From: an uncultured Caulobacterales bacterium
GTDB taxonomy: Bacteria > Pseudomonadota > Alphaproteobacteria > Caulobacterales > Caulobacteraceae
Reading direction: 5' to 3'
Assembly: GCA_903837135.1 (NCBI GenBank)
Contig: CAILTK010000035.1
Location: 1-64,000 of the forward strand
Length of the DNA: 64,000 nt
In this document: positions 45,029 to 53,296 of the stretch, piece after piece
Layout of the letters: every line of letters starts with the position of its first letter
Numbering within the stretch: position 1 is the stretch's first letter
The notes under the pieces: model-generated
Told to the model about the DNA's origin: nothing
Database searches by the model: none
The model's input: only the letters and a program-made list of their open reading frames with translations
Made by a program: the position numbers and the translations under genes

Positions 45029-46371
45029 ACCAGGCATTGGTCCGTCGAACCTGTCCCGACAATTTTTCCGATGAGCGGCGAGAAAGCGAACGCCCGGCCA
45101 TAGACGTCGTCATCCCCTACAAACCCAGGCGGGTGTGGGAGAGTTATCACGCCTCGGACGCGCGCTGGCGGGTGGTGGTGGCGCACCGGCGCGCCGGCAA
45201 GACGGTGGCGGCGATCAACGGCCTGATCCGAACGGCGCTGACCTGCGCCCACCCCGATCCGCGCTGCGCCTACATCGCGCCGTATCTGGCCCAGGCCAAG
45301 GCGGTGGCCTGGGACTGCCTCAAACGCTACACCGCACCGATCCCCGGCGTGCGCTGGACCGAAGCGGAGCTGCGGGCCGACTTTCCCAACGGCGGCCGGG
45401 TGCGGCTCTACGGCGCCGACAACGCCGACGCCCTGCGCGGCCAGTATTTCGACGAGGTCGACTGCGACGAGTTCGGCGACTGGGATCCGCGCGCGTGGAC
45501 CGAGGTGATCCGTCCAGCCCTGTCGGACCGCGGCGGACGGGCCAGCTTCACCGGCACCCCGCGCGGCAAGAACGCCTTCTATGACCTGCGCCAGCGGGCC
45601 CGGCGAGGCCCGGCCGGCGCGGGCGCCGAGGGATGGGCGCTGTGGGAGCTCAGAGCCTCGGAGACCGGCCTCTTGACCGACGCCGAACTCGACGACGCCA
45701 GGGCCGCCATGGACGCGGCGGCCTACGCCCGCGAATACGAGTGCAGCTTCGACGCGGCGATCGAGGGCGCCTATTACGCCGCCGAGATGGGCAAGGCCGA
45801 GGCCGAGCGGCGGATCGGCCGGGTTCCGGTCGAGCCCCTGGCCCGGATCGACACCTATTGGGACCTCGGCATCGACGACGCGACCGCGGTCTGGTTCGCC
45901 CAGGACGTGGGGCAGGAGCGGCGGCTGGTGGATTATCTGGAAGTGTCGGGCGAGGGGCTGGCCGACATCGTGCGCCGGGTCGAGGCCAAGGACTACCGCC
46001 TCGGCCGGCACGTACTGCCGCACGACGCGGCGGCGCGCGAGCTCGGCACCGGCCGCACGCGGGTGGAGACGCTGAAGGCGCTCGGCCTGCGCAACCTCGA
46101 GATCATGCCGCCGCAGGCGGTGGCCGACGGGATCAACGCCGTGCGGCTGGTGCTCGGCCGCTGCTGGTTCGACGCCGAACGCTGCGAGCGCGGGATCGAG
46201 GCTTTGAAGCAGTACCGCCGGGAGTGGGACGGCAAACGGCAGACCTGGCGGGAGAGACCCTTGCACGACTGGACCAGTCACGCGGCCGACGCGTTTCGCT
46301 ATGGGGCCCTGGCGCGGCCGGTGCGGCTCATGCCCGAGCGGCTGGCCATCCCGAGCTTTGGGGCGGTGTGA
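44977..46371 (+). CDS. Phage large terminase subunit
   Basis: A 464-residue DNA-packaging motor. The ATPase has the Walker A motif V-A-H-R-R-A-G-K-T near residue 72 and an acidic Walker B region in Y-F-D-E-V-D-C-D-E-F. A coupling segment S-F-T-G-T-P-R-G-K-N follows, and the C-terminal RNase-H-like nuclease starts at Y-W-D-L-G-I-D-D-A-T, with later conserved acids (H-D-W-T-S-H-A-A-D-A). It pumps DNA into the prohead and cuts it. The ATG at 44977 follows GCAGG; the stop overlaps the portal start (TGATG). Confidence 0.92.
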   Translation: MGQDGRGSDARPVEAQLDQALVRRTCPDNFSDERRESERPAIDVVIPYKPRRVWESYHASDARWRVVVAHRRAGKTVAAINGLIRTALTCAHPDPRCAYIAPYLAQAKAVAWDCLKRYTAPIPGVRWTEAELRADFPNGGRVRLYGADNADALRGQYFDEVDCDEFGDWDPRAWTEVIRPALSDRGGRASFTGTPRGKNAFYDLRQRARRGPAGAGAEGWALWELRASETGLLTDAELDDARAAMDAAAYAREYECSFDAAIEGAYYAAEMGKAEAERRIGRVPVEPLARIDTYWDLGIDDATAVWFAQDVGQERRLVDYLEVSGEGLADIVRRVEAKDYRLGRHVLPHDAAARELGTGRTRVETLKALGLRNLEIMPPQAVADGINAVRLVLGRCWFDAERCERGIEALKQYRREWDGKRQTWRERPLHDWTSHAADAFRYGALARPVRLMPERLAIPSFGAV

Positions 46372-48449
46372 TGAAACAGCCCAAACTCGTGCTCTCCGAC
46401 GAAGAGCTGGTGGCCCTGTGCCGCGAGGAGCTGCGCCAGTCGGCGGGGTTCGAGTGGGACCAGGAGCTGCTGGCCCAGCGCGAACAGGCGCTCGACTACT
46501 ACAAGGGCCACATGCCCGACGTCCCCAGCCTGCCCAACCGCTCGCGGGCGGTGGCGACCGACGTGGCCGACGCCATCGAGACGGTGCTGCCGGACCTCGT
46601 GGAGATCTTCACCGGCGGCGACGACGTGGCCGTGTTCACCCCCACTGGACCCGACGACGAGCAGGCGGCGCGCCAGGAGACGGACTACGTCAACCAGGTG
46701 GTGTTCCACGAGAACGCCGGCTTCATGACCATCCTCACGCTCTGCAAGGACGCCCTCCTGTCCAAGGTCGGGCTGGTCAAATGGTGGTGGGAGGATCCGG
46801 CCGAGGCGGAGCTCAGCGAGAGCTTCGAGGGAAAGACGCTGGAAGAGCTGGTGGCGGCGGCGCAGGACGGGGAGATTGGCGATCTCCGCGAAAGCCTCGA
46901 CGATATGGGCCAATCCAGCTTCGCTTTCACCCTGCGCCGGGAGAAGGAGGGACGGGTGCGGATCGCGGCGGTGACGCCGGAGGACTTTACCGTGGCGCGC
47001 GATACCGTCCGCCTGTGCGAGACCACTTATTGCGCCCACCGTTCGCGGCCGAGGGCGCAGGACCTCATCGGCGACGGAATCGATCCCGAGATCGTCGAGG
47101 GCCTGCCGGCCTATGCGCAGACCAGCGACGAGACCCTGATGCTGGCCCGCGACACGGCGGGCGAGCATCTCGACCAGCGCTCGGTGAACGGATCCTGGGG
47201 CCACCGCACGGTGGAGGTGATCGACCACTATCTGCGCGTCGACGCCGACGGCGACGGCCGGCCGGAGCTGTGGCGGATCATGACCGGCGGCGGCTCGGCC
47301 GAAGGCGTCCTGATCGAGAAGGAGCGGCTGGACGCCCTGCCGTTCGCCTCGGTCACGCCCTACGTGGTCACCCACCGGTTCTACGGCGAAAGCCTGGCCG
47401 ACAAGCTGCTGGAAGTGCAGCGGATCAAGACCGCGCTTCTGCGCATGCTGCTCGACAGCGGCTATTTCGCGCTGAACCAGCGGCTCGAGGTGGCCATGGA
47501 CCGGGCCAACGAGTGGACCGTCTCGGACCTTCTGCGCAACGAGCCCGGCGTGCCGATCCGCTCCTCGCAGGGCGACGCGGTGCGGCCGATCCAGGCCGGG
47601 GCGCTGAGCTTCGACGTCCAGGGCGCGCTGGAGTACATCTCCACCCTGGCCGAACAGCGCACCGGGGTGGTGCGCAACGCCCAGGGGCTGAACCCGGACA
47701 CCCTGCACGACACGGCGGCCGGAGCGCTGGCGCTGATGAGCGCGGCGCAGAAGCGGGTGCGGATGATCGCCCGCATCTTCGCCGAGACCGGGATCAAGGA
47801 CCTGTTCCTCGGCGTGCACGCCCTGATCCGCAAGAACGCCTCGGCGGCCCGGATCGCCCGGCTGCGCGGCCAGTGGATCCCGGTCGATCCCAGCCGGTGG
47901 GCCGAGCGCAACGAGATGACCATCGAGGTCGGCCTCGGCGCCTCGGGGCAGGGGCATGAGATGCAGCTGATGGGCCAGGCCCTCCCGGTGATGCAGGCGC
48001 TGATCCAGATGCAGGGCGGCGTCAACGGGCCGCTGGTCACCGGCCAGAACGCCTACCAGCTGCTCAAGCGCTTCTTCGAGAAGGGCCTCGGGTTCAAGAA
48101 CGGCGACCTCTATGTCTCCAACCCGGCCGCCCAGCCGCCGCCGCGGCCTGCGCCCGCGCCCATGCCGCCGCCGCCCGGGCCCGATCCGGCGCTGCAGAAG
48201 GTGCAGGCCGACGCGCAGATCGCGCAGGCCAAGGCCGCCGCCGACATCCAGCTGCAGCGCGCCCGGCTGGCCGCCGAGATCGACCTGAAGCGCACCGAAC
48301 TGGCTGAAAACCTGCGGATGCATCAGCAGAAGCTCGACCTCGACCACCAGCGGTCCCTGCGCGAGATCGAACTGGCCGCCGGCGTGAAGGCGGCCGAAGC
48401 GAGCGCCCGGCTGGGGCAGACGGAAGCGATGCCAACAGTGGAGGGATGA
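46371..48449 (+). CDS. Phage portal (head-to-tail connector) protein
   Basis: A 692-residue portal, close in size to that of P22-like phages. The N-terminal half has Y-Y-K-G-H-M-P-D-V-P-S-L-P-N-R-S and the central part the conserved D-K-L-L-E-V-Q-R-I-K-T-A-L-L-R-M-L-L and A-A-Q-K-R-V-R-M-I-A-R-I-F. The C-terminal 120 residues are Pro-rich and then a long charged coiled coil (A-Q-A-K-A-A-A-D-I-Q-L-Q-R-A-R), like the barrel extension of P22 portals. It forms the dodecameric ring through which DNA passes. The start overlaps the terminase stop. Confidence 0.9.
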   Translation: MKQPKLVLSDEELVALCREELRQSAGFEWDQELLAQREQALDYYKGHMPDVPSLPNRSRAVATDVADAIETVLPDLVEIFTGGDDVAVFTPTGPDDEQAARQETDYVNQVVFHENAGFMTILTLCKDALLSKVGLVKWWWEDPAEAELSESFEGKTLEELVAAAQDGEIGDLRESLDDMGQSSFAFTLRREKEGRVRIAAVTPEDFTVARDTVRLCETTYCAHRSRPRAQDLIGDGIDPEIVEGLPAYAQTSDETLMLARDTAGEHLDQRSVNGSWGHRTVEVIDHYLRVDADGDGRPELWRIMTGGGSAEGVLIEKERLDALPFASVTPYVVTHRFYGESLADKLLEVQRIKTALLRMLLDSGYFALNQRLEVAMDRANEWTVSDLLRNEPGVPIRSSQGDAVRPIQAGALSFDVQGALEYISTLAEQRTGVVRNAQGLNPDTLHDTAAGALALMSAAQKRVRMIARIFAETGIKDLFLGVHALIRKNASAARIARLRGQWIPVDPSRWAERNEMTIEVGLGASGQGHEMQLMGQALPVMQALIQMQGGVNGPLVTGQNAYQLLKRFFEKGLGFKNGDLYVSNPAAQPPPRPAPAPMPPPPGPDPALQKVQADAQIAQAKAAADIQLQRARLAAEIDLKRTELAENLRMHQQKLDLDHQRSLREIELAAGVKAAEASARLGQTEAMPTVEG

Positions 48450-48589
48450 GAGGGGAATTTGCAGATCGTTGCATGCTAAGTACAATAGATCGATCCGAAT
48501 AGTTATACTATAATTTTGTATTTAATTGAAAATTACGCGAGAAATAATGTAATTGTCATCAGGTGGTATCCTCTCAGATAACTCTATAT

Positions 48590-48619
48590 TTGATCAATTA
48601 TTTTCGTCAAATTTACAAT
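48590..48619 (+). promoter_or_regulatory. Probable promoter of the cargo gene at 48694
   Basis: In the AT-rich gap 48450-48693, TTGATC (48590-48595) and TACAAT (48614-48619) are 18 bases apart. The predicted start lies about 68 bases before the gene. A private promoter is typical of phage cargo (moron) genes. The rest of the gap holds no gene. Confidence 0.45.
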
Positions 48620-48693
48620 GATTCGCGTTATTGATCGTGATGTGGCCGCTGATGGCGAGATGGCGGCGTTATATTTCTCTGGAAAGGAGTATC

Positions 48694-49548
48694 ATGATTC
48701 CTGACGGACTTATATTTAGCCGTTTCGCCGGCGCTCCCCCACCGATTTCCCTCGACCCGAACGCCCCGCTTTTTGGGCGTGCTCTTGCCGAACAAAATGA
48801 TGGAGGCCTCTTTGGACCTAGCTGGCGTGCGGCGGCATCCGGCCAAGCATCTCTATTTCCTTGCGCCTTTGGACGCCCGGACGGTGGCCTCCTTCCATCT
48901 ATATGGGGCGCTAACTTTGACGCCCGGCCAACTACGACGAGCGTTGCATTAGCGAATGGCGTTGCGTCAGGTTTGGAACCGCTCGCCCAACCTGTTGAGG
49001 ACGACTCAGCTTCTTTCGGCGGTGTCCCCTCTGACCTTCTGACCTCGTCGAACAGCGACAGTACGAATACTCCGTCGCTTGCCGGCGCCTCCGTCAACGC
49101 ACCGGGTGACACAGCTGTTTCCACTGGCGAAATGATCGGAGGATCAGCTGCTTTTGCGCAGCCGGCGGCCCCTCCGGCGAGAACACCTTGGGATTATTGG
49201 TCTCCACAGGGGTGTGCCAATTGTCATGGCTATACGCCTGCGACCCTACCGTTCTATCCAGGAACTGCTCCACTTCCGTCGAATAGCAGTTTCCGGTCCA
49301 ACGGCGCGGGCGGACCACCGCCGTCTCGATCGAATGGAAACGGTCGGAAGCAATGCGACTTTCAAGATCGTAACGATCGCGCTATCTGCTCCAGTCAACC
49401 CGACGCGCAATCGCGTGCTATTTGTAACAAATCAGCGACAGATCGATACGCCTATTGTCAATCCACAGGAGAAGTAGGTCATCCATCTCTAGATACATAC
49501 AGGCGACTTCAAGGTTATCCACCCAGGCGGCCGAGAGGGGGTTCTTGA
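48694..49548 (+). CDS. Cargo protein: disordered N-terminus, four-cysteine C-terminus
   Basis: A 284-residue protein of unknown family. It has a perfect AAGGAG before its ATG. Residues 1-165 are Ser/Pro/Ala/Gly/Asp-rich and probably disordered. A C-A-N-C pair (174, 177) follows. The C-terminal 65 residues (about 218-284) have Cys221-x10-Cys232-x11-Cys244-x10-Cys255 with short helices between, then G-E-V-G-H-P-S-L-D and a basic tail. I have an impression of similar four-cysteine ends on bacterial polymorphic toxins, but cannot confirm it. The gene is AT-richer than its neighbours and interrupts the portal-scaffold order, so it is probably acquired cargo. No signal peptide is present. Confidence 0.7.
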   Translation: MIPDGLIFSRFAGAPPPISLDPNAPLFGRALAEQNDGGLFGPSWRAAASGQASLFPCAFGRPDGGLLPSIWGANFDARPTTTSVALANGVASGLEPLAQPVEDDSASFGGVPSDLLTSSNSDSTNTPSLAGASVNAPGDTAVSTGEMIGGSAAFAQPAAPPARTPWDYWSPQGCANCHGYTPATLPFYPGTAPLPSNSSFRSNGAGGPPPSRSNGNGRKQCDFQDRNDRAICSSQPDAQSRAICNKSATDRYAYCQSTGEVGHPSLDTYRRLQGYPPRRPRGGS

Positions 49549-49600
49549 CCGACGCCGAATACGCGTTCCAAACTCCGCACAGTGGTCGCGAACCACGCTA

Positions 49601-50104
49601 TCAGTCAGTCCCCGCCCACGATCTGATGCGCTCGGGTATTCTCGCAGCGAGGGCGTAAGCGCTCACCCGGGCTTCGTCCGGCGCCTCCGCAGGGAAGTTG
49701 TCGTAAGTCCACAGGTTCATGTACTTCGAAATCGAACTGAGAGCGATCGCCAAGGTCGGCAGGTCGGCTTCAGCGATCATCAGGCTGACTTCAAAGCCAG
49801 ATTTTGCGCGTTCGCCGTTGGGAAAATAGAGTTTGCCCACCTCGTTCAACCGTTGGCGTCCGAACATGATCTTAGGGCCATACGGTGTCAGGCGTACGGT
49901 GACCGACTGTCCACGCTCTTCTTTGGGGGCAAGGATGCGGCCCTCAACAACGATCGTTTTCGAATAGGCCAGGCCACCTGGAAGGCTGGACTTCCGCGAA
50001 CTCCGCTGAGGACCAAGGCCAACGTGCAGTGACCAATCCCAACTTGTGATCTCCATCAGGTATCGTCCCTCGAAGAAACTTGAATCGAGTGGAGCGTCAT
50101 TCAC
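49601..50104 (-). CDS. Unknown cargo protein facing the cysteine-rich gene
   Basis: A protein of about 167 residues on the minus strand, converging on the cysteine-rich gene with 52 bases between the stops. It looks like a globular alpha/beta protein: W-D-W-S-L-H-V-G-L-G-P, S-K-T-I-V-V-E-G-R-I-L-A-P, S-V-T-V-R-L-T-P-Y-G-P-K, then a helical part with L-P-T-L-A-I-A-L-S-S-I-S-K-Y-M-N. No signal peptide, membrane segment or known motif is seen. The GTG at 50104 keeps the plausible D-S-S-F-F-E-G-R segment; an ATG at 50056 with GAGGG before it is an alternative. It may be the partner (immunity) of the facing gene; this is inference from position only. Confidence 0.6.
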   Translation of the reverse strand: MNDAPLDSSFFEGRYLMEITSWDWSLHVGLGPQRSSRKSSLPGGLAYSKTIVVEGRILAPKEERGQSVTVRLTPYGPKIMFGRQRLNEVGKLYFPNGERAKSGFEVSLMIAEADLPTLAIALSSISKYMNLWTYDNFPAEAPDEARVSAYALAARIPERIRSWAGTD

Positions 50105-50414
50105 GTCATTGGATCCATGGCGGCGTCGCGTTGGCAAGGCCCATGTGCCTATTTTGTTCCGGGTTGGCAAGCTGTACCATGGCGGTTCGGCTACCCGCGG
50201 ACAGCGCAGCCAAGACGCGCGTTTTGCGCAGCGTCGATCAAGATATCTGCCGGGTTCCCGAGTCTTCAGTCCGCTTTGCTTCCTCATGCCCGAGAATGAC
50301 GAATCCTGGGCTGTCTAAAGGCGCGGGCATCCCGAAGCCTTGAGGCGGAGCAGCTTGGCGGGCGACTGAGGTGGACGCCTCCCGCCAGCCGAAGAACTTC
50401 AACACGGAGAACAC

Positions 50415-50690
50415 ATGAGCGACCCTGACACGCTGCGTCGCGCCGGCCGGGCGCGGGTGGAGTTGGAGGCGACGGCGGGGCTGATGGACGCGATGGAGGC
50501 GGCGCTGTTCGATCGGTGGGCGGCCACCGGCGTCGACGCCGCCGCGCACCGCGAGAAGCTCTATCACGCCGCCGCCGCGATCCGCGGCGTACGCAAGGCG
50601 CTGCACGAGGCGGTGCAGGCCGGGGAGGTGATCAAACACTCGGCGGCCATGGCCGAACTCCTGGCGCCGCCGATCTCGCGGCGAATATGA
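50415..50690 (+). CDS. Small phage structural-region protein
   Basis: A 91-residue, mainly helical protein with no membrane segment. The part D-A-A-A-H-R-E-K-L-Y-H-A-A-A-A-I-R-G-V-R-K-A-L resembles small hypothetical proteins that sit next to portal genes in short-tailed phages. GGAG lies seven bases before the ATG. The 127-base gap upstream holds an inverted repeat (GGCGGG with CCCGCC, near 50356-50388) and no gene. Function unknown. Confidence 0.72.
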   Translation: MSDPDTLRRAGRARVELEATAGLMDAMEAALFDRWAATGVDAAAHREKLYHAAAAIRGVRKALHEAVQAGEVIKHSAAMAELLAPPISRRI

Positions 50691-50746
50691 CCGTCAGCTT
50701 GGCCGGAAAGACATAAAGCTGCTTGCACCGCGGCGTATGAGGCGGG

Positions 50747-50986
50747 ATGACGCGTCCGCGTTCGGACGCTCCGCCCGCTTTGGCGGCGAGGTCTCAGGGG
50801 TGGGGTCGTACCGTGTTCGAGATACCGCAGGCCCGGCGCCGCACGCGGCGGCGGTCGCTCCGAGAAGTCCTTTCACACCACCTGTCGGCGCGGTGGCAGA
50901 TCTACGCCTTGCTGGTGTTTCTGCTGGTGGTCGGCGGAGTCCTGTTGTGGGCCTACACCACCTTCCCGCCGCCGCCGAAGGGTTAG
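50747..50986 (+). CDS. Small single-span membrane protein
   Basis: A 79-residue protein with an Arg-rich, probably cytoplasmic N-terminus ([11 protein letters not shown]), one transmembrane helix (I-Y-A-L-L-V-F-L-L-V-V-G-G-V-L-L-W-A) and a short Pro-rich end. ATG 50747 follows GAGGCGGG; an in-frame GTG at 50813 would give a shorter form that keeps all recognisable features. Size and layout would fit a holin-like or membrane-anchoring phage protein, but nothing specific supports this. Confidence 0.6.
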   Translation: MTRPRSDAPPALAARSQGWGRTVFEIPQARRRTRRRSLREVLSHHLSARWQIYALLVFLLVVGGVLLWAYTTFPPPPKG

Positions 50987-50990
50987 AGCC

Positions 50991-51000
50991 GGGGGGGGGG
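50991..51000. repeat. Run of ten G
   Basis: A homopolymer of ten G begins five bases after the stop of the small membrane protein. It does not alter a reading frame recognised here, though such tracts are prone to slippage. The 50987-51289 stretch otherwise holds only the terminator at 51184-51224. Confidence 0.6.
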
Positions 51001-51183
51001 CACGCCGCCTGATCCGAACCCGCGCCGCTTTCGGACCGTAGCTGGAGCCCGGACACAGGTACGCCCCCCGGCGTGAGCCGAGGGGCGCCGCCACTGTCGA
51101 GGCGTGAGCGGCTGGTCGGGGGGGCGTCCATAAGCCGCTCGGTGTGCAAGCGCGGTGCGGCCGCGTTCGTTCCGTGAAACGGT

Positions 51184-51224
51184 AACAAAAAGAGCCGCCG
51201 CAGCCTTAAGGGCCGCGCGGCTCT
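51184..51224 (-). terminator. Rho-independent terminator for the antisense cargo genes
   Basis: On the minus strand, AGAGCCGC and GCGGCTCT (51191-51198 and 51217-51224) form an exact 8-base stem, with further GC pairs inside, followed by TTTTTGTT. It lies 66 bases after the stop of the DUF1003 gene and would end transcription of the two antisense genes before it collides with the phage operon. Confidence 0.72.
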
Positions 51225-51289
51225 CTCGTGACACCCCATGTCGCCCCTCCTCTAGGCGATGAAGGGCGGGGTGGGAACGCGACAGAACG

Positions 51290-51859
51290 TCATGCGCCCG
51301 GAGGCGGCAGGTCGGACAGGATCTCCGCTTCGGCGTGCGTCTCCTTGATGGCCTCGAACACCGAGGTCGGGTCCGCCGGGGTCGACATGGCGTGGGCTTC
51401 GGCATCGTGCCGATTGGGCAGGAGCGGATTGTCGCGCCGGATCTCCTCGAGAAGTTGGATGGTCTTGGCCGACTTCTGGTCGCCGAGGATGGCGAGTTCG
51501 AGGGTGAGCTGCTCGCGCAATTGCGCCAGGGCGGATTCGCGCCGCTGGGTCGAAAGGATCAGCACGGTCACGTAGACGCCGAGCAAGGAGGCGATGGTGG
51601 CCAGGCCGTTGAACGGCGGCGGATCGAAGACCCCGAGCCCAAGGCGGGGGGCGGCGAGGTTGAAGGCGATCCAGCCCCCCGCGAGCAGGGTCAGCACGCC
51701 GATGAACCGGGGCTGGCCGACCAGCGCGGTCAGCCGGTCGGCGGCGCGCTCGCTGGGCGTGGCGCCGCGATGATGCGCGGCGTGCAGCTTGGCGATCGCC
51801 CGCACCGTCTCGTCAATGTGCGGCGGCAGGATCGGGGGCTTGTCGGCTGACTCCGTCAC
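51290..51859 (-). CDS. DUF1003-family membrane protein
   Basis: A 189-residue protein. The core is typical of DUF1003 (COG4420): R-F-I-G-V-L-T-L-L-A-G-G-W-I-A-F-N-L, then F-D-P-P-P-F-N-G-L-A-T-I-A-S-L-L-G-V-Y-V-T-V-L-I-L-S, then a charged helix with T-Q-R-R-E-S-A. It has two transmembrane helices with a long cytoplasmic C-terminal helix. The family has no proven role. The start is a GTG. It is antisense to the phage operon and has its own terminator, so it looks like host-derived cargo. Confidence 0.8.
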   Translation of the reverse strand: MTESADKPPILPPHIDETVRAIAKLHAAHHRGATPSERAADRLTALVGQPRFIGVLTLLAGGWIAFNLAAPRLGLGVFDPPPFNGLATIASLLGVYVTVLILSTQRRESALAQLREQLTLELAILGDQKSAKTIQLLEEIRRDNPLLPNRHDAEAHAMSTPADPTSVFEAIKETHAEAEILSDLPPPGA

Positions 51860-51891
51860 CGCCGCGCGCCGGAAGGGATGTCTGAGGAAGG

Positions 51892-52113
51892 CTAGGATTT
51901 CGGTGCGGCCTTGGCCGCCTGTTTCTTGGCGTGCGTCTTGGCCATGTGGTGACCGACCATGCTGCCGACCACGGCGCCGGCGACGGCGTGGTGGGACTTG
52001 GCGCCGGCCGCGGCCCCGACGGCGGCGCCGGCGACGCGGCCCTGGGCGTTGGCCAGGCTGGCCGAGGCGAACACGGCGGCGGCGGCGAGGGCGGCGATGG
52101 CGATGCGGGTCAT
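51892..52113 (-). CDS. Small secreted Gly/Ala-rich protein
   Basis: A 73-residue protein. The signal peptide is MTRIAIAALAAAAVFASAS with cleavage near N-A-Q. The mature part has repeated small-residue pairs (G-A-A-V-G-A-A-A-G-A, then V-A-G-A-V-V-G-S-M-V-G), a glycine-zipper-like pattern seen in membrane-associated peptides, and ends with His and Lys residues. GGAG precedes the ATG. It lies 32 bases upstream of the DUF1003 gene on the same strand, so the two are probably one operon. Confidence 0.68.
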   Translation of the reverse strand: MTRIAIAALAAAAVFASASLANAQGRVAGAAVGAAAGAKSHHAVAGAVVGSMVGHHMAKTHAKKQAAKAAPKS

Positions 52114-52190
52114 GGGATACTCCAGGTTTGTCCGCTAGCTAACCGCCGACGCGTCGCGGCGTTCCGTGGTCGCCGGACTTGATCGACGCC

Positions 52191-52209
52191 GCGCCCGAAA
52201 AAAGGGCGC
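52191..52209. promoter_or_regulatory. Stem-loop upstream of the scaffold gene
   Basis: GCGCCC and GGGCGC enclose GAAAAAA. The hairpin lies between the antisense secreted gene and the scaffold gene; the 52114-52303 gap holds no gene. With the A/T run in the loop it is not a classic terminator, and may be an operator or processing site. Confidence 0.3.
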
Positions 52210-52303
52210 GCCAGCCTGCACCAGATGTCCTGCGAGGTCGTCACCGGCGACGCCGCGGCGAGACCGCTTCAGGGCCATCCGCTCACGAACGCAAAGGCAT
52301 TTC

Positions 52304-53281
52304 ATGATCCAGACCCCACCGGCCGCGGCCGACACCCCCCTGTCCGTCGAGGAGGCCGTCTTGCTCATGGACGGGGACCTGCCTGACGACAGGCGCCCCG
52401 CCGAACAGCCATCCGAGGCCGCGCCCACGGCCGAAGACGCCGAGGACCCCGATCCCGACGCGGATCAGGTCACCCCCGGCGAAGACGCGGAGGAGGACGA
52501 CCCGGAGCAGGCTCCGGTCATCGGCCCGCCGCGATCATGGGACGCCGCCGCGCGCGCGGCCTTCGCCAAACTGCCTCCCGACATCCAGCAGACCATCGTC
52601 GAGCGGGAGAGCCAGCGCGACCGCGCGGTCAGCAAGGCGCAGCAGGAGGCCGGCGACGCCCGGCGCCGGGCCGAGCAGGAGGCGGGCGAGATCGGCCAGT
52701 TCAAGGGCGCGCTCGACCAGCTGATCCGGCGCGGCCAGGCGACCTTCCAGGATCGCTGGGCTGACTTCGACCAGAACTTCCCCGCCCTGGTGGACCAGTT
52801 CGGCGCCGAACAGGCGCTGAAGTGGCGGGCCGAGCGCGACCACGAGCTATCGGAGCTGGCGCGGCTGAACGCCGCCCACCAGCAGACGGCCCAGCATCAG
52901 CGCGCCCGTTTCCTCGCCGCCGAGAGCCAGCGGCTGACCGAGCTGTCGCCCGAGCTGACCGACCCCAAGGCGGGCGGCGCGCGGCGCGAGAGCCTGGCCC
53001 GATGGCTGATCGAACAGGGGGTGCCGCGCACGGTGATCCCCGACCTCGACGCCCGCACGGTGGCGCTCGCCTACGACGCCATGCGCTTCCGCGTCGGCGC
53101 CCACAAGGTGCAGGAAGCCAAGACCAGACCAAGCCCCGCGCCGGCGCGGCCGGGCGCCCGGCCCACCGCCGCGCAGGCGGCCAGACCCCAACACCGGACG
53201 GTCGAGACGGCCAAGTCCCGCTTCGCGCAGACGCGCTCGGTGGACGACGCCGTGGCCCTCCTCAACGCCCGATCGGGCTGA
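52304..53281 (+). CDS. Phage scaffolding protein (probable)
   Basis: A 325-residue acidic, highly helical protein directly before the major capsid gene, the standard place of a scaffold. Residues 1-75 are acidic and disordered (rich in Asp, Glu, Pro); the middle is coiled coil (R-D-R-A-V-S-K-A-Q-Q-E-A-G-D-A-R-R-R-A-E-Q-E-A) and the C-terminus basic (K-T-R-P-S-P-A-P-A-R-P), as in capsid-binding tails. The ATG at 52304 has AAAGG before it; the in-frame upstream part from 52166 has no such support. It would guide procapsid assembly and then leave. Confidence 0.75.
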   Translation: MIQTPPAAADTPLSVEEAVLLMDGDLPDDRRPAEQPSEAAPTAEDAEDPDPDADQVTPGEDAEEDDPEQAPVIGPPRSWDAAARAAFAKLPPDIQQTIVERESQRDRAVSKAQQEAGDARRRAEQEAGEIGQFKGALDQLIRRGQATFQDRWADFDQNFPALVDQFGAEQALKWRAERDHELSELARLNAAHQQTAQHQRARFLAAESQRLTELSPELTDPKAGGARRESLARWLIEQGVPRTVIPDLDARTVALAYDAMRFRVGAHKVQEAKTRPSPAPARPGARPTAAQAARPQHRTVETAKSRFAQTRSVDDAVALLNARSG

Positions 53282-53296
53282 AAGACACCCTGACCC

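Noticed and set aside
45671-49558. A 17-base exact repeat (TCTTGACCGACGCCGAA) shared by the large terminase gene and the end of the cysteine-rich cargo gene, as a possible insertion-site duplication.
   Set aside because: In a GC-rich window a single match of this length can arise by chance, it encodes a common Leu-Thr-Asp-Ala-Glu phrase in one copy, and it does not flank the cargo on both sides.
50991-51000. Ten-G run as a phase-variation switch.
   Set aside because: It lies after a stop codon, changes no recognised reading frame and is not placed between promoter elements.
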